From Dipteris shenzhenensis (lineage: Eukaryota > Polypodiophyta > Polypodiopsida > Gleicheniales), in assembly GCA_047967505.1 (NCBI GenBank), contig CM106540.1: DNA of 64,000 bases; one strand, written 5' to 3'. The position numbers and the translations under genes are program-made. The notes beneath the pieces were generated by a model. That model saw only the letters and a program-made list of their open reading frames with translations, did not search any database and was not told the origin of the DNA. Each line of letters starts with the position of its first letter. The first letter of the stretch is position 1. Shown piece by piece: positions 1 to 11,399 of this stretch.

Positions 1-900
1 TATTAATGAGGATATGATTCTTTAAAATATCAAAGGGAAGCTCACTCATACCAAATGAGCTCTAAATACCTCTTGCTCCCTCCTTATGAATCCTACCAAA
101 TAGTGTGAACCCTTAGTACAACCAACACAATCACTAGCACTCTCCGCTTCAACATGGAAAATCATCATCAATGCCATTCAGACCAACAAAATCCTAGACA
201 CCATCCCCCGGATGAACCAGAATCATGAACAGTACAATCTGCAAAACTCAAAAACAATCAAAGAAGACCTCCATAGATACAAAACACAAACAAGTGCAAA
301 TAAGTACATCAACAAATAAATTCAACTATACCTCTAGAATCTTGAAAATTCGGACAACCACCTGTAAAATGAATAGATCAAACTGAGATCACAAAAACAC
401 ATATTAGAACAACATTGAGTAGCCTAAACAAGCCTCTCGAGTCACAAGGATCATCCGAAACAACACCAAAAGCCTCCTTCTAAGAAACCAACACCTACTT
501 AACAATCTTACCAACTAACCTCAACAACACATCAATGAAATATCACCACAACTACAACATAGAAACATGACACATTCCCACAAACAAAACAAGGAATAAC
601 TCAAACCAAACAAAAATAAGACCATTGAACTACCAAACAAAAAGCAAGTCACACAACGTGCATGAAATCCATCAAGCAAAGACTATGAAAACCAAACACC
701 AAAAGCACAAACACCAGTCATTAAACCACAAGCAAAACACAAAAACAAAGACTTTATATGTACGTACTCACGGACATGCACCACACACACTTTTTTCTTG
801 GTGAAATCCATGTATGTTTATATTATAAGAAGCAGTCCCCAAAGAGGAGACATGCACTTACAATATCATAATATTTCATTGTAAGACAAGTAAACAGAGT
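1..900. other. A/C-rich intergenic sequence, nothing recognised
   Basis: No reading frame, RNA gene or repeat that I recognise. The first 780 bases are strongly A- and C-biased on the plus strand with frequent stops in all frames. This could be decayed transposon sequence, but I see no diagnostic motif. Confidence 0.5.
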
Positions 901-910
901 AATCTATCTA

Positions 911-1345
911 TTGAACAGACAAAAAATCATAGAAAGATTGCTTGGGCAACATCCAAAATTAGTAAATAAAAATGAGCAATTAATTTCGAAGGAGGACCAG
1001 GAACCGGGAACCGGCATCCCAACTCTTGAAGGAATGTTGGTCATAGCACCTATCCTAGTCTCACTGGATTGGAACTTGGAATTTCATGTCTTCATGGATG
1101 CATCTAACATTGCCATTGAATTAATCCTGATGTAGAGACACACATACGGGTGGTTTTAACCAATTTATTATGCAATTTGAATGTTGACATCTGATGAAAT
1201 AAATTACATAGTGACTAAATGTGAAGGTTTGGGGAAGGTTTTTGCACTTTAAAAAATTTTTCATCATCTTTTATTTAATCAATTAGTGTTTCATGTTGAC
1301 TTTCAGGCTTTATTGTGTTTGTGAATAATCTATTGCCCTTTAAAA
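911..1345 (+). pseudogene. Ty3/gypsy RT-RNase H fragment
   Basis: This is a remnant of the end of a gypsy reverse transcriptase and the start of its RNase H. The frame reads a VIAPILVSLDWNLEFHVFMD segment, matching the usual APIL..PDW..EF.V..DAS opening of gypsy RNase H. After stops at 1133 and beyond it continues with a DEINY..T..E.L..VFAL segment and a FHVDFQALL segment, the equivalents of the (N)YSTTEREAL and YVDHxAL blocks. The apparent start at 911 is a TTG, so it is not a real start. At least three stops interrupt it and no protease or integrase follows. Its right end meets the truncated Copia LTR at about 1411. It is a dead fragment. Family assignment is secure; lineage is not. Confidence 0.7.
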
Positions 1346-1410
1346 TATTGGTGTGCTAGATACTTCTATTGCAAGAATTTCAATACATGATAGTGCATAC
1401 ACCGAAAACA

Positions 1411-1503
1411 GTTGCCTACATAAGGGCACTTCTACTCATGAATAAACACATCTTTTTCCTCCATTTTTGGTAGTCTCCATGCTCCCATTGTTGCTCTATC
1501 CTG
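1411..1503 (+). repeat. Truncated 5' LTR of the gag-only Copia
   Basis: These 93 bases match the end of the 3' LTR at about 3558-3645 (shared GTTGCCTACATAAGGGCAC and CTACTCATGAATAAA). The LTR end sits directly before the primer-binding site. The leading part of the LTR, starting with TGTTGGG, is absent. Confidence 0.75.
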
Positions 1504-1516
1504 TGGTATTAGAGCC
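1504..1516 (+). promoter_or_regulatory. Primer-binding site, initiator Met tRNA type
   Basis: TGGTATTAGAGCC follows the LTR end and differs at one position from the common Copia TGGTATCAGAGCC site. Confidence 0.7.
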
Positions 1517-2448
1517 ACTCCATCCTCGTTGAGATTCCATCCCACTGTGCCACATCATCATCTTCCTCCCCATGTCTATCCTTTCTTACCTCTCTTGCCA
1601 TGACTTTTCCTTAAGCTTGTTCTCCCCATATGCTGCACCATTTCCCAAGCCCTCTGAGCCCAAGCACCCTCTTGATAGGGTGAACCTCAAGCTAGGAGGA
1701 ATTAGAGAATGCTTGCGCCCTCTGCCCATGTCGACACAAAGACCAATCTGCACCATTTCACGTAATGCAACCTGCTAGAACAATATCTATCTAGTTCCTA
1801 TTAGGGGAGGCTGTTAGGGGAGGCTGGGCGATACCTCAAGCTAGCTTCAGTTCAAACCTGAGCCACAATGCTCTAGTATTTGACGAGAAATCATTGAAAG
1901 ACCAGTCGGACTTGGCGCAACTATCACGAGTGGTGCTAGATGGGAGTTTGCCAACAATTGTGAGGACATTCTTTAGTTTAAGACCCTATCTTTTTACCCG
2001 AAAACCCCTCTTAGAGTGGCTCTTACTAGTTTGAATTTTGGTCTCCAAGTTCCATCTATCTCTGGTTGCAAATTTTGACAGTTGGGTGGCCTTAATGGTT
2101 GACCAAGTCAACTAAAAAAACCTGTCATTGTACTTTGCATTTATGGAGATGACTTAGTGGTGCTCACTTGATTGTGATCAATGACATGCTTGTCCAATGG
2201 CCACCTCTTGTGAGTCATCTAACCTTCAGTACATCAAAGTAAAGAAACCTCTCAAGAAGAAGCCCAAGTTTGTCAATAGGAAGGTCACAAAGCTTCCAAC
2301 AAAATCTCAACTTTCCTACTACTATTAGTGTGAAAAGAACCTTGGTTTTTTAGATTTTCTTGCTTGCAATATGCACTTGTATGGTGATGGCTCTTTCTAA
2401 AGAGTTGTAAAGGGATTAGATACTGCCATTATTGGTAAGACCTTCCCT

Positions 2449-3297
2449 ATGGCTACCAAGACAAAGATAGATAAGTTTGAGGGTGAGGGATTTCACACGT
2501 GGCAGATCAAAATCAATTTTGTTCTCATGAAAAAGGGGATTTGAAATATTGCTAATGGGAAAGAGAAGAAACCTACTACTAAGGAAGTAGAAGCATTATG
2601 GTTACCTAGAGATGAAAAGGCTTTAGGTATAATTTCACTTGGGTTAAGTGATTCCTTTATTCATCACATTGATGGTTGTGAAACTGCACATGCTGCATGA
2701 AGGCACCTTGAGATTGTCTTTGGAGCACAGGGGAAATGTTCCAAGTATAGCTTGCTCATTAAGTTCTTTGATCTAAAGCTGGATAAAGGAGAATCAATAT
2801 CCTTACATCTAAACTCCATGAAAAGTATATTGACTCAACTAGCTAGCATCAAGTTTGATCTTGATGATGACATTGTGATTGCTATCTTGCTTAAGAGTCT
2901 ACTTGATGAGTACGGTACCATTGTAACTATTTTCACTAATCTACTAGAGTCCAGTTTGGTAGATATAGAGGCATTCCTCTTGGAAGAAGAAAGAAAGATC
3001 AAACAAAGGAATGACTATAAAGAAAGTGACACATATCCGATCAAAAGTAACTTCAAAGTCTACACAAGCAAGAGCAAGATGACATGTAATTTTTGTGGAA
3101 AGCTTGGTCACTTTGAAAAGGAATGCTATGCAAAGAAGAGACTTTCAACAAATCTTTTGAAAGAATTAGAGAAAGAAGAAGAAGAACTAGAGGAGATTAA
3201 GGCTCTCACTGCTTTCACCACTCAAGTCAACATTTATCTTTTAAGCTATTTTGTGAGATATTTCCTTGTCAGACCTATGGGAATTTCCCATGCATAG
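2449..3297 (+). pseudogene. Copia gag with CCHC zinc knuckle
   Basis: The ATG at 2449 opens a frame that begins ATKTKIDKFEGEGFHTWQIK, the typical N-terminus of Copia gag (UBN2 family). The frame runs to 3297 with two TGA stops, at 2542 and 2698, both where Trp is expected. The zinc knuckle CNFCGKLGHFEKEC (C-x2-C-x4-H-x4-C) lies at 3085-3126, followed by an acidic, Lys/Glu-rich tail. Gag would coat element RNA in the virus-like particle. Length with the stops read through is about 282 residues, normal for gag alone. After the knuckle the frame ends and the polypurine tract follows within 55 bases, with no trace of protease. The gene is inactive as it stands because of the stops. Confidence 0.8.
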
Positions 3298-3361
3298 TCA
3301 TTGTCTATTCTCCCAGTTGTAAACTACTGCTGGGGTGAGGTCATCAATTTGTGGGGGGGTA

Positions 3362-3649
3362 TGTTGGGACAAATTGATGTAATGGGGCTGTACCAAAGGG
3401 TACAAGGTCAATGTGAGTTTGTGTGTCACTACATGGTGGTTAGTGTGACCAGGTTAGGTGGTAGAAGGTTCTATTAGGTGAGATTGAGAGATTCATGGAC
3501 ATGATTGAGGGATCAACAGAGAGAGAAATTAGTGGATCTGGAGATGCTCTCCCTTCGGCATATGCATTGTATTAGTTGCCTACATAAGGGCACTTCTACT
3601 CATGAATAAATATGTCTTTTTCCTCCATTGTTGGTATGCTCTATCAACA
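3362..3649 (+). repeat. 3' LTR of the gag-only Copia
   Basis: The LTR is 288 bases, opening TGTTGGGAC and ending CTATCAACA, with the TG...CA and TGTTG/CAACA ends expected of an LTR. It is preceded by the polypurine tract GTGGGGGGGTA. The last part is duplicated at 1411-1503. Confidence 0.75.
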
Positions 3650-5510
3650 AGATGCACTTGTGAGGTAGTGCAACAACCATCAAATGTGAAAACTTGACAA
3701 ATAGCCTTTATAATGTGAAGTTTTGAAAAACTCTTTAGAAGAGCAACCCTTAACCAAGAGAGCCTTTTGCATGGTCTTATTTGACAAAAACTTCTTGGAT
3801 TTGCAAGATTCCCTTTAAAAAAGTCTTTAGCCTAATGTAATAAATGTAATCTAACCTAATCTAATCAGTTTAACTAGCCTAACTAACCCTACAATCCGAA
3901 TGCCAAACTGCCTCTTTCATATTCAGGGGAGGAACCTTAGCGAGCGAAGGGCGAGAATCAGGCCAGCAAGGGAGGAACCTCAGCGGCAGCAAAGTGAAGA
4001 AGGAAAAGGTGAATTTAATGCTAGCCCAAGTCGGTGTAGGAGCTTCAAGAAGGAGCCGAAGGGGCCACACGTGGCACATGCATAGCACCCCCAAAAATAC
4101 GACTCTCGCCCCCCTTCACCCTCCCGGAATATCCACAAAAGCACACAACCACCACCTCAGGTTTATATAATACAAATAAGAGGCAAGATCATAGAAGAAA
4201 GGAGGAGCAAGCAAGCCATAGAGTGAAAGAAAAGAATTAAGCAATCTGAGTCTCCCTTCTTCTTTATCTCTTCATTCCTGTTTCTCAATCTCCTCATATC
4301 ATTTTTGCATAAAAAGAGGAGAAAAGGAGCGTCCATAGGAGAAGAGGAGACGAGATTGGAGATAAGAAAGCTCCCTCTTTTTTCATCTCTAGCTTTCTCT
4401 TTTCCATCCCTTTTTCTCAATATTCTTCTGTCATTCTTGCATGAACACAGAAGAGGAGAAAAGTGTGAAAAGAGAAGAGGACTAGCTTGCATGAAAAGAG
4501 AAATGAAGAGGTGGGCATAACTATAGTCTCCTTTGTGAAGAAACTCAAACCAAAACCCAAAAACTATTAAACAAAAAGTAGGACTCAACATACTTGGTGT
4601 GAAAAAAGACAACTTGACTTTGAAGCTACTTCTTTATCAAACTCCAAGCTCCTTCTTTGTGGATCTCATTAGTAAAGGAAAGTGGAAGAGGGTAGGAAAG
4701 AGTATAGGCTATGTGGGGGGAAGGTCTTTCAATGTTGGGGAGAGTTGAATAAATCAAGGGAGGGAAGAGATGGTGGTGAAAGAAAAATGCATGCTTTTGG
4801 TTATGGCTTTTTAAATCGATTTTTGGCAGTATTTCATCGAAATATATCAAAATCACAATGGATATATTGAAGAATTCAAAGATAGTTATGTCAACGTATT
4901 CATTGAAAAAAATAGATATATCGACGAAATAGAGCATGCATTTCTTTTGGTGGTTTTAAGGTATTATTTCCAATGTTGACATATTTTTGGCATGGTGGTG
5001 GATCATGTGTGTAGATGGATAGGTGAATTTCATCATCATTAGATGAAGAGCTAGTCCACAGGAGCTCATGATAGAATTTCTTGTTCATGCACATGATGTA
5101 GATTAGAGACTTGACTTGACCTTCGTAGTCTCATGTAGCATGTATAAATTCTTGATCTTCATAATTCATCAAGTAGTGAAACTTCCAGAGTCCAAAGACC
5201 AAAGAGAGGCCTTGTCTCTCCATTTCTTCATACCAATACTCTCACAACACTACATAGGCCACCTTCACACAAATATGACATCTAAACCCTCTTGTAGAAT
5301 GAACATTTGTTTAGTGAAAGTAGGTTAGCAATCAAAGAAATATTCACGATGTAGTCTCAAGTAATTAATAGATCTCAAACTTATATTTTCACTTTGTATG
5401 CCTTTATAACATATTCCATAATTATTGGAGTAACGCAATTGGCACATGTTTCTCAAACAATGTCTTTTTGAAAGATATTGATTTGCACCCAACCTTCTCT
5501 TAAAGACTAA
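3650..5510. other. No recognised gene; purine/pyrimidine-biased sequence
   Basis: Open frames here are short or arise from purine-rich strands (for example about 4163-4612 on the minus strand, rich in Ser/Leu/Phe and Lys/Glu). A TATA-like stretch occurs near 4163. I cannot assign any product. Confidence 0.4.
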
Positions 5511-5517
5511 ATCATAG

Positions 5518-5553
5518 GAACCCTAGACCCTAAACCCTAAATCTTAAAACCCC
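5518..5553. repeat. Short degenerate plant telomere-type repeats
   Basis: Three to four units of CCCTAAA-like sequence (CCCTAGA, CCCTAAA, CCCTAAA, then a degenerate unit) lie next to each other. This is the complement of the plant TTTAGGG repeat. The tract is only about 36 bases, so it may be chance or a telo-box-like motif and not a true interstitial telomere. Confidence 0.4.
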
Positions 5554-5625
5554 TCATTTTTTATCCTAAAAGCAGCGTATCTTAGAAAACCCTAGAAACC
5601 TTGCCATAATTTAAAATTTTTTAGT

Positions 5626-6136
5626 ACATTAGGAAAAAAGGGAGCTCATTTTGGGGCCCTGAGAAAAATTCACGATTTCTTTCCTCTAAAATAATAAAAT
5701 ATGACATAACCCCACTGATATACAGTGCATTATTTGGTATTTCTGACATCATCGACGTGTCCAGAGCGGGCCAAAACGCCCGAAAAGGCTTTTGAAATGC
5801 TGAAAATAGGCCCCTAGAGGCTCGAAGAAGGCCAAAAAGGCCTGGAAAGCAACCTGTACAAATGAAAGAGATTTGGCAGGTTGGACCGGAAAGCCTTTAC
5901 GGAAGTTTTGGCCCACTTCGAATGCACCGTGATGTCAGAAATACCAAAATTAGCACCATACATCAGATATAATAAATTAGCTCAAGTGTTCTCATTGAAT
6001 GCAAACTCGACCACATTTCTTATGTTTTCCTTTTTTTAAAATTTTCAACGTTACGTTGGCCCTCCTTTGATTGGTGGAGGGCTATTTTCTTTCTTGGCTA
6101 AAAGGCCCCAAAATGAGCTCCCTTTTTACCTCATGT
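5626..6136. mobile_element. Foldback (long inverted-repeat) element, about 0.5 kb
   Basis: The outer arms are inverted copies: the left arm reads AAAGGGAGCTCATTTTGGGG near 5637 and its complement lies at 6104-6127. A second inner pair of arms contains GGTATTTCTGACATCA near 5736 on the left and its complement near 5930-5946. The GGGCCAAAAC segment is also inverted between the two sides. There is no coding capacity. It looks like a MITE or foldback DNA transposon. I see no convincing target-site duplication at the ends chosen, so the superfamily is unassigned. Confidence 0.6.
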
Positions 6137-6384
6137 TGAGCAAGAGATGTGTTGTACCCAAGATATTACTCGAGCAATAGGTTTGCTCTTTTAGTGATAG
6201 GTTGCATGCAATAGAACCTTTTTGAATGAACAATAGGTCGGTGCAGTACAATCCATTGCTAAAAATTAAACTTTTCTCAAACAATAGGGATTTCGTTAAC
6301 ATATTTCAAAATCCATTATTCATAAACATCATCTTTATTCCCAAATTAAATGAAAATAACATGATCACATTGGTTACTAGACAA
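6137..6384. other. Unassigned spacer
   Basis: AT-rich sequence with no recognised feature between the foldback element and the LTR fragment. Confidence 0.4.
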
Positions 6385-6400
6385 ATCCACAAGTGAAAAG

Positions 6401-6444
<44 letters not shown>

Positions 6445-6808
6445 GTTCGGCCCTCCCTTCAAAAGGTGGAATTTATAAAAGGCCAAATGGTTGATGTTGG
6501 TCTTTATTGTTGTATGCACAAGTTTGGAATAAGAGCTCTCTCTTTCTCTTCTAGAAGTGTTTTGAGTCTTCTCGTATTTCCTTTGTAGTGCCATTCCCCT
6601 CTTCTCTTCCCTCTTCCCCTCTCTTCTCCCATCTCCCCTTCCCCTTTCCCCTCTCGTGGAAACATGTTGTGATAATCTGGGAGTCCCAAGAGTGACACTC
6701 GAGGATGGTTCATGCTTGCCTTGCTTCCACAAGGAGTAGTAGGAGGAGAGTTTTCATCGACATTCCTTCAAGATTCCCACAACATGTGAATCACCACCGC
6801 AGACCACA
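6385..6808 (+). repeat. Partial 5' LTR of a gypsy family also present at 34.3 and 38.4 kb
   Basis: This segment is collinear with the LTRs at 34260-34806 and 38446-39032 (complement). It holds an (AG)n run (about 6403-6441), a GGCCCTCCCTTCAAAAGGTG block, a TATA-like TTTATAAAAGG near 6470 and a C/T-rich block. It ends AGACCACA at 6808, the same terminus as the other two copies. Its first part (TGTTAACCACC...) is missing. A PBS-like sequence follows directly, so this is read as the 5' LTR. Confidence 0.65.
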
Positions 6809-6830
6809 TTTTTGGCACCATTACCAAAGA
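6809..6830 (+). promoter_or_regulatory. PBS-like sequence of Athila/Tat type
   Basis: TTTTTGGCACCATTACC follows the LTR end. Athila and Tat gypsy elements usually have TTTTGGCGCCGTTGCCGGGG here, and the differences are mainly CG to CA or TG changes, as expected from methylated-cytosine decay. Moderate confidence. Confidence 0.45.
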
Positions 6831-7811
6831 GTTCAAAGTATGGTTTTGCAATGCATAAGCTTTCGCTTGTTATTAACCCATTGTGCAATGTCTCTAGCTT
6901 ACCTAGGAGAAATGATTTGGAGTATAGGTAAAGTTTGAGTGGAAAGTTGAGTGTGGAAAAGAAGAAGTTGTCCTTTTCTATCTTTCAAGAATTTTGATTG
7001 ATTGAAGCTTGTTTTTTAATCATTTTTTGGTGTTTATTCATAGAATAGGTAGTAGAGATGATTGCTAATGAGTGTGTATAGTCAAATGTCACAGAAAACA
7101 CTAAGAAATGAATAGGTAGTAGAGATGATTCCTAATGTATTTATAGTCAAATCTCACAAAAAACACTAAGAAATGAAGTCACAAGCCAAATTTGAAGTGT
7201 TGACAACCATTTTGGGAATACTTCTCATTTTCCACTTTCAAGTTGTTTTTTGTTATTTTTTACCTTGAGTAGGTAGAGTAGCACCCTTATAGCCTCCAAA
7301 CCCTGCACAAAAACTTAAAAATTTCAAGGAATCGCAAAAAATCAGTCAGTGACGATAGAGTGTCACTGCATTAAGCTTTATGTAGTGAGTACACGAAGTC
7401 ATTGTGTTAATAACACAGAGACCCGTTGCTTTAATTGTTGTCAATCAACAACTTGCAGCTTTAGGATTAATGCAATGACCATGGAGTCGCTACTATAAAA
7501 GTTGCTGCTATATCCAACCCTTGCATTAAGGTTCCAGTTGCGTTAAGAAGCCGCTACCATAAGGAGTCACTGGTTTAAGGACAATGCTGCAACTTCATAG
7601 TCACTTCTATAAACTAGTCCGTTTTGCTGCCATACAAAATGTTGTGTTAAGAAGTCACTGCTCTATCTAAGGAATCGTTGCTTTAAGGACAACGCAATGT
7701 AGTGACTAGATAACACAATGACATACGGATTGCTGCTTTAAGGCTAACTCAACAACTCGCTACTCTAAGGCTAAAAAAAAACTGGTTGTATTAGCCTGGT
7801 AGGACCAAGAC
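6831..7811 (+). other. Gypsy leader region with degenerate short repeats
   Basis: About 1 kb separates the LTR from gag, as in long-leader Tat/Athila elements. From about 7330 to 7790 there is a degenerate repeat built around phrases like GTTGCTTTAAGGAC and GTCACTGC. No gene is recognised. Confidence 0.4.
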
Positions 7812-9830
7812 ATGTGCCTGAGGTCTGGTAGAGTGTTAAAATTTGAACTTGAGCCAGAGGTCAATGTTGCTAATAATATACTACCTGGCCCAATGAACAC
7901 CTTAATGTTGATTCCTTCTGAAATTTCAACTCTAAGTTCATACTTAATGCATGATCTTGGACACACGGACACCTCGAGCTCGGAGGATGCAATGAGCTTC
8001 AATGCAAAAGTGGGTGAAAACCTGAATCTCAGAGCCTCCATGGCTCCTAGCTCTAGCTCTGTCAGACCTCAATCCCCCATACCATCAACCACAGCCTCGC
8101 AGCTTAGGGAATCACTCTCCCACTTCATGGGGAGGTTTGGTTGTCTGACTCTGATCTTGTAAATCCCTTTGCAAGGAAAACTAGAGTGCCTGAGGAGATG
8201 CAATGCCCTCCACCAACATCTGCATCAGGAAGCGTGCATAGTATACCAATGTCCACCTCAACGATGGATCCTACAGGGCCTCATGTGCAATTCTATGAGG
8301 GAGAGCCATCCTTCATCAAAACCTTTAAGCCTAGGATATGAGAAGTACTCCCTACCCCTTGGTTGCACCCTATAGACCGGTACCCAACATGGGTGTGCTT
8401 ATGTCTGGGCCCTCATCGGTGTAACCACTATAGCCAAGCCCATCACGAGTGTCGACCCTAGGACCTAGTGGACTAGTACCCGTTAATGCAAGATCTGTAC
8501 ACCCATGACCTTTTATAGTCACCCTTAGTTCCACCTAACTATGGCATCGCTCTGGCCCCACCAACAACTCCTCTTGCATCGCAAACATTACTCATTGAGG
8601 AGGCTATGAGACTCCTAGTGCAAGAACTAGGAAGGGGGCCATGACACCAACCTTAGTTGGAAGGAATACCAGCACTTGAAGGAGTAGACCAATCACCATC
8701 TCCAAGCTTATCACTACATTCCTAGGAGAGGGAGATCTAGTATCCCATGCGGAGAGGCTTGAGCAAATTGCAAGACCTTTGGTGACATAGGTGACTTGGA
8801 TAAGGTCAACACATTCGGACTGAGCATGATGATAAGGCAAGCCATTGGTATAGGGCTCTAAGCATTGAAGAGAAATTAACTAGTTAGTTGGGAAACGCTC
8901 AAAAAATCCCCCCACTTGTCCTAGGTGGAGCCCTCTTAACCAATTATATGATGTAAAGTAGAAGAACAATGAGTCCTTGATGGAATATATTGTGAGAATC
9001 AAACATTTAAACTCCTGCTGGGAGCTTCATGAGAGAATGAGTGATGAATGGTTACTGCCACGCTTTCTCATTGGGCTACCAGATGCAAAGCTTCATGATC
9101 ATCTTTTCACCCTAAAACCCCATGTCATTTGAGTTGTGTAGCAAGATTGTTGTGCTCTTAGATGACAACATGAAAGATAAGGCCCAGACAAAAAAGTCAT
9201 AGGTGGCTTCATTCGATGTGTCCCACACTAGTAAAATTGTTAGTGTAGGTGAAGCCACCGCTTGCCAAGGGCATGAATCTAGATGACATGGCCACTGAGA
9301 ATTGGGTGGCCCAACAACTCAAGGGGGGGTTGACAAGGGAATGCCCAAGCAATCCTGTGCTGTGGTCCTGTCAAGGGCAACCATCCAACTAATGAGTGCC
9401 CTCGTCTAAGGGTAAGGTCGGCACTCTATTGTGTCCATTGCACTAGATGGGGAAACCACGAGACATCTCAGTGTCGCTATCCTAAGGTCACCTCCCCATC
9501 CAATGTACCAATAGAGGTACCCATTGACCTTGCCCTCACCACCAAATTAGTTCAATCAAGGACAATTGGCCATTCAAGGAGCCAATTCCACCAATGAAGG
9601 GAAATATAGGGCTCAAAACCTCCGCCTATTTTAGGATGAAAACCTCCACCTATCTTAGGTCCTCAACCTCCACCACCTCAAATCACCCCTATGAACTAGG
9701 TGATCATTGAGGAGCCACACACTGAGTGGGAGGAACCAGATTATGCCCCTTTAGAACGTGACACCTTGCAATACGATGGTCCCCTATACCAATCTGCTAG
9801 ATAAGCCATTACATCATGGAAGATAAACCA
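7812..9830 (+). pseudogene. Gypsy (Tat/Athila-like) gag, degenerate
   Basis: The ATG at 7812 opens with MCLRSGRVL, resembling the (T)RSGRVL opening of several gypsy polyproteins. Gag-domain remnants follow in shifted frames. A FLGEGDLVSHAERLEQIA segment lies around 8710-8770, then a LMEYIVRIKHLN segment and a RFLIGLPDAKLHDHLF segment up to about 9110, as in the retrotransposon gag domain. A damaged zinc-knuckle-like CVHC...NHETSQC lies near 9436-9477. Many frameshifts and stops interrupt it. It follows the 5' LTR and PBS-like site in the same orientation, so all three are probably one element. Protease and RT are not seen before the next element at about 10.0 kb. It would have formed the capsid; now dead. 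Confidence 0.6.
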
Positions 9831-10030
9831 CCAGTTGCTTGGCTAGCATCTTGTAGGGGCACTCATTGGCTCAGTGTGGTCCTTGATAAGTATAACACTG
9901 CATAAGAGGTTTGCACATCAAGGTATTCATATCTCGGGCTCTTTGAGTCGTGAGAACTGGTTAAGTAATAAGCCGAGAGCCTATTACCCAACCTTGAGTT
10001 GTGGACATGCTAGCCGCATTCTTGTCCATA

Positions 10031-10310
10031 GAAGCTAGCACTTCCATCCAATAGCAAGAAGAGGTGCGACACCTTAGCCTGCCCAAGAGTCACATGAAGG
10101 TTGACTCTCATGAGAGCTAAGGGCTCACGACCCTTCCATGCATGAAAAACCCACAAAGAAGGTGACCGTCACCTTCTTATGGAACCACATAAAAGATCCC
10201 TTTAGATTGTGCGACATGGCACAACTCCTTCATCCCCCTTCATCAACCTTAGCAAAGCTCACTACCTCCTAGAGGTGTACTGATCACACTTATCATCACA
10301 AAAGCTAACA
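10031..10310 (-). repeat. 3' LTR (partial) of gag-only Copia 2
   Basis: On the minus strand it begins TGTTAGCTTTTGTGATGA directly after the polypurine tract. It is similar to 11995-12243 throughout, with several small indels. Confidence 0.6.
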
Positions 10311-10369
10311 TACCCCCCATAAATCGAGAAGGGTTGAAGCACATAATTCTATGAGCTACTACAATCATT

Positions 10370-11245
10370 GCCACCTATAGCAAAAGAACTGATCTCAATC
10401 AAAAAGTAACTATTATCATGCTCCAAATCAATCACCAGCATTGTAGATGTACTTGCTTCATTTTCTTCTACCAGACATGCTTGTTTGCTTGCCCCTTGCT
10501 TCAGATCAAAAGCTTCTTGTAATAATTCTTGTCGGTGTGTCCTTCTCGTCCATAGTAGTTGCATGTAAAGTCCTTCTTCTTAGCTTTGACCTTATCTTTC
10601 ACTGAGAAAGCTTGATCTCATGCTCCTTGTCTTTCCTCGCTCAATAGTGTAGCTACAATATCATGGAAGGTAAGAGCATCTGAATTGAGCTACAGAATTG
10701 TGATGACCTCCAAATACCTTGATGGAAGACTTGGCAGTAAAATAGCCTTAGCATCATCATCCTCGATACATACATTGAGTGCCTATAGTTGCTTCATAAT
10801 GGCTTGCATTCTATTCAGATGAGTAGCCAAAGAATCCTCATCAACCATTTGCAATGTCAACAATTCTTACTTCAACATATTTTTGAATTTCGTACTCTAG
10901 TTCCGAATAGCGTCTCAAGCATACTCTAATTTTGAGTGGCAGTCTTTGCGATATCAACATGATGAAAGAAATCAATCCCAAGTGCTTAACCCAGCAAGCC
11001 TAATTCCTTTTCATTCTTTATATCCCAGGCTTACATTTTTTCAAACCCTTAATTGTTTGTAGGCTTCTTCTCTGACCCAGACACGACCCCCCACAAGCCC
11101 TTCTCCATGAATAGCAAGCGAACAAGTAGTTGCCAAGAGGGAAAATTTCTACCATCAAACATTACCACAGAAGTATTAGGGAGACCAGTCTTGGTGGGCT
11201 TCGACCATGCATCCATTATTGCAACAATAATTGTCCACATAGATT
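10370..11245 (-). pseudogene. Copia gag
   Basis: On the minus strand the frame from about 11240 contains VMFDGRNFPSWQLLVRLLFM, the KLDGxNFxxWxxxMxxxL signature of Copia gag. After breaks it continues with MVDEDSLATHLNRMQAIMKQ and a DALTFHDIVATLLSEER segment, both typical of the UBN2 domain. A decayed knuckle CNYYGREGHTDKNYYKK (near 10560-10510) has Tyr replacing the second and third Cys. Several stops (TAG and TGA) lie in the best frame; some TAGs fall where Gln is expected. No protease follows. It would have packaged element RNA. It is inactive. Confidence 0.75.
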
Positions 11246-11399
11246 AGCAACAAGTATGTCGATTGCACGAACCTTCCTCCTACGATTGCTTCGAGGTCTC
11301 TTGAGATTTCTAGGAACTTTGATAGCCTCAAAACGTGGTGACCTCCTAAGAACTATTCTCTTCACATGTAGATTCCAATTTCTCAAATGCATGACATCT

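Larger units (their letters stand above)
1411..3649 (+). mobile_element. Copia LTR element encoding only gag (non-autonomous)
   Basis: The order is a truncated 5' LTR (1411-1503), a primer-binding site TGGTATTAGAGCC (1504-1516, close to the Copia initiator-Met tRNA site), gag (2449-3297), a G-rich polypurine tract (3350-3361) and a full 3' LTR (3362-3649). No protease, integrase, RT or RNase H lies between gag and the polypurine tract. The 5' LTR lacks its first two thirds, having been replaced by gypsy sequence. The leader between 1517 and 2448 has no recognised ORF and contains a short tandem TTAGGGGAGGCTG doublet near 1803. The element resembles the gag-only terminal-repeat elements described in plants, which would need trans-acting pol. 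A later deletion of pol cannot be excluded from one copy. Confidence 0.7.

Noticed and set aside
4163-4612. 149-residue minus-strand open frame as a gene
   Set aside because: It arises from pyrimidine-rich sequence, gives Ser/Leu/Phe-rich and Lys/Arg-rich blocks, and has no domain; a shadow of biased composition.
5518-5553. Interstitial telomere or chromosome end
   Set aside because: Only three to four degenerate CCCTAAA units; too short to claim a telomeric origin.
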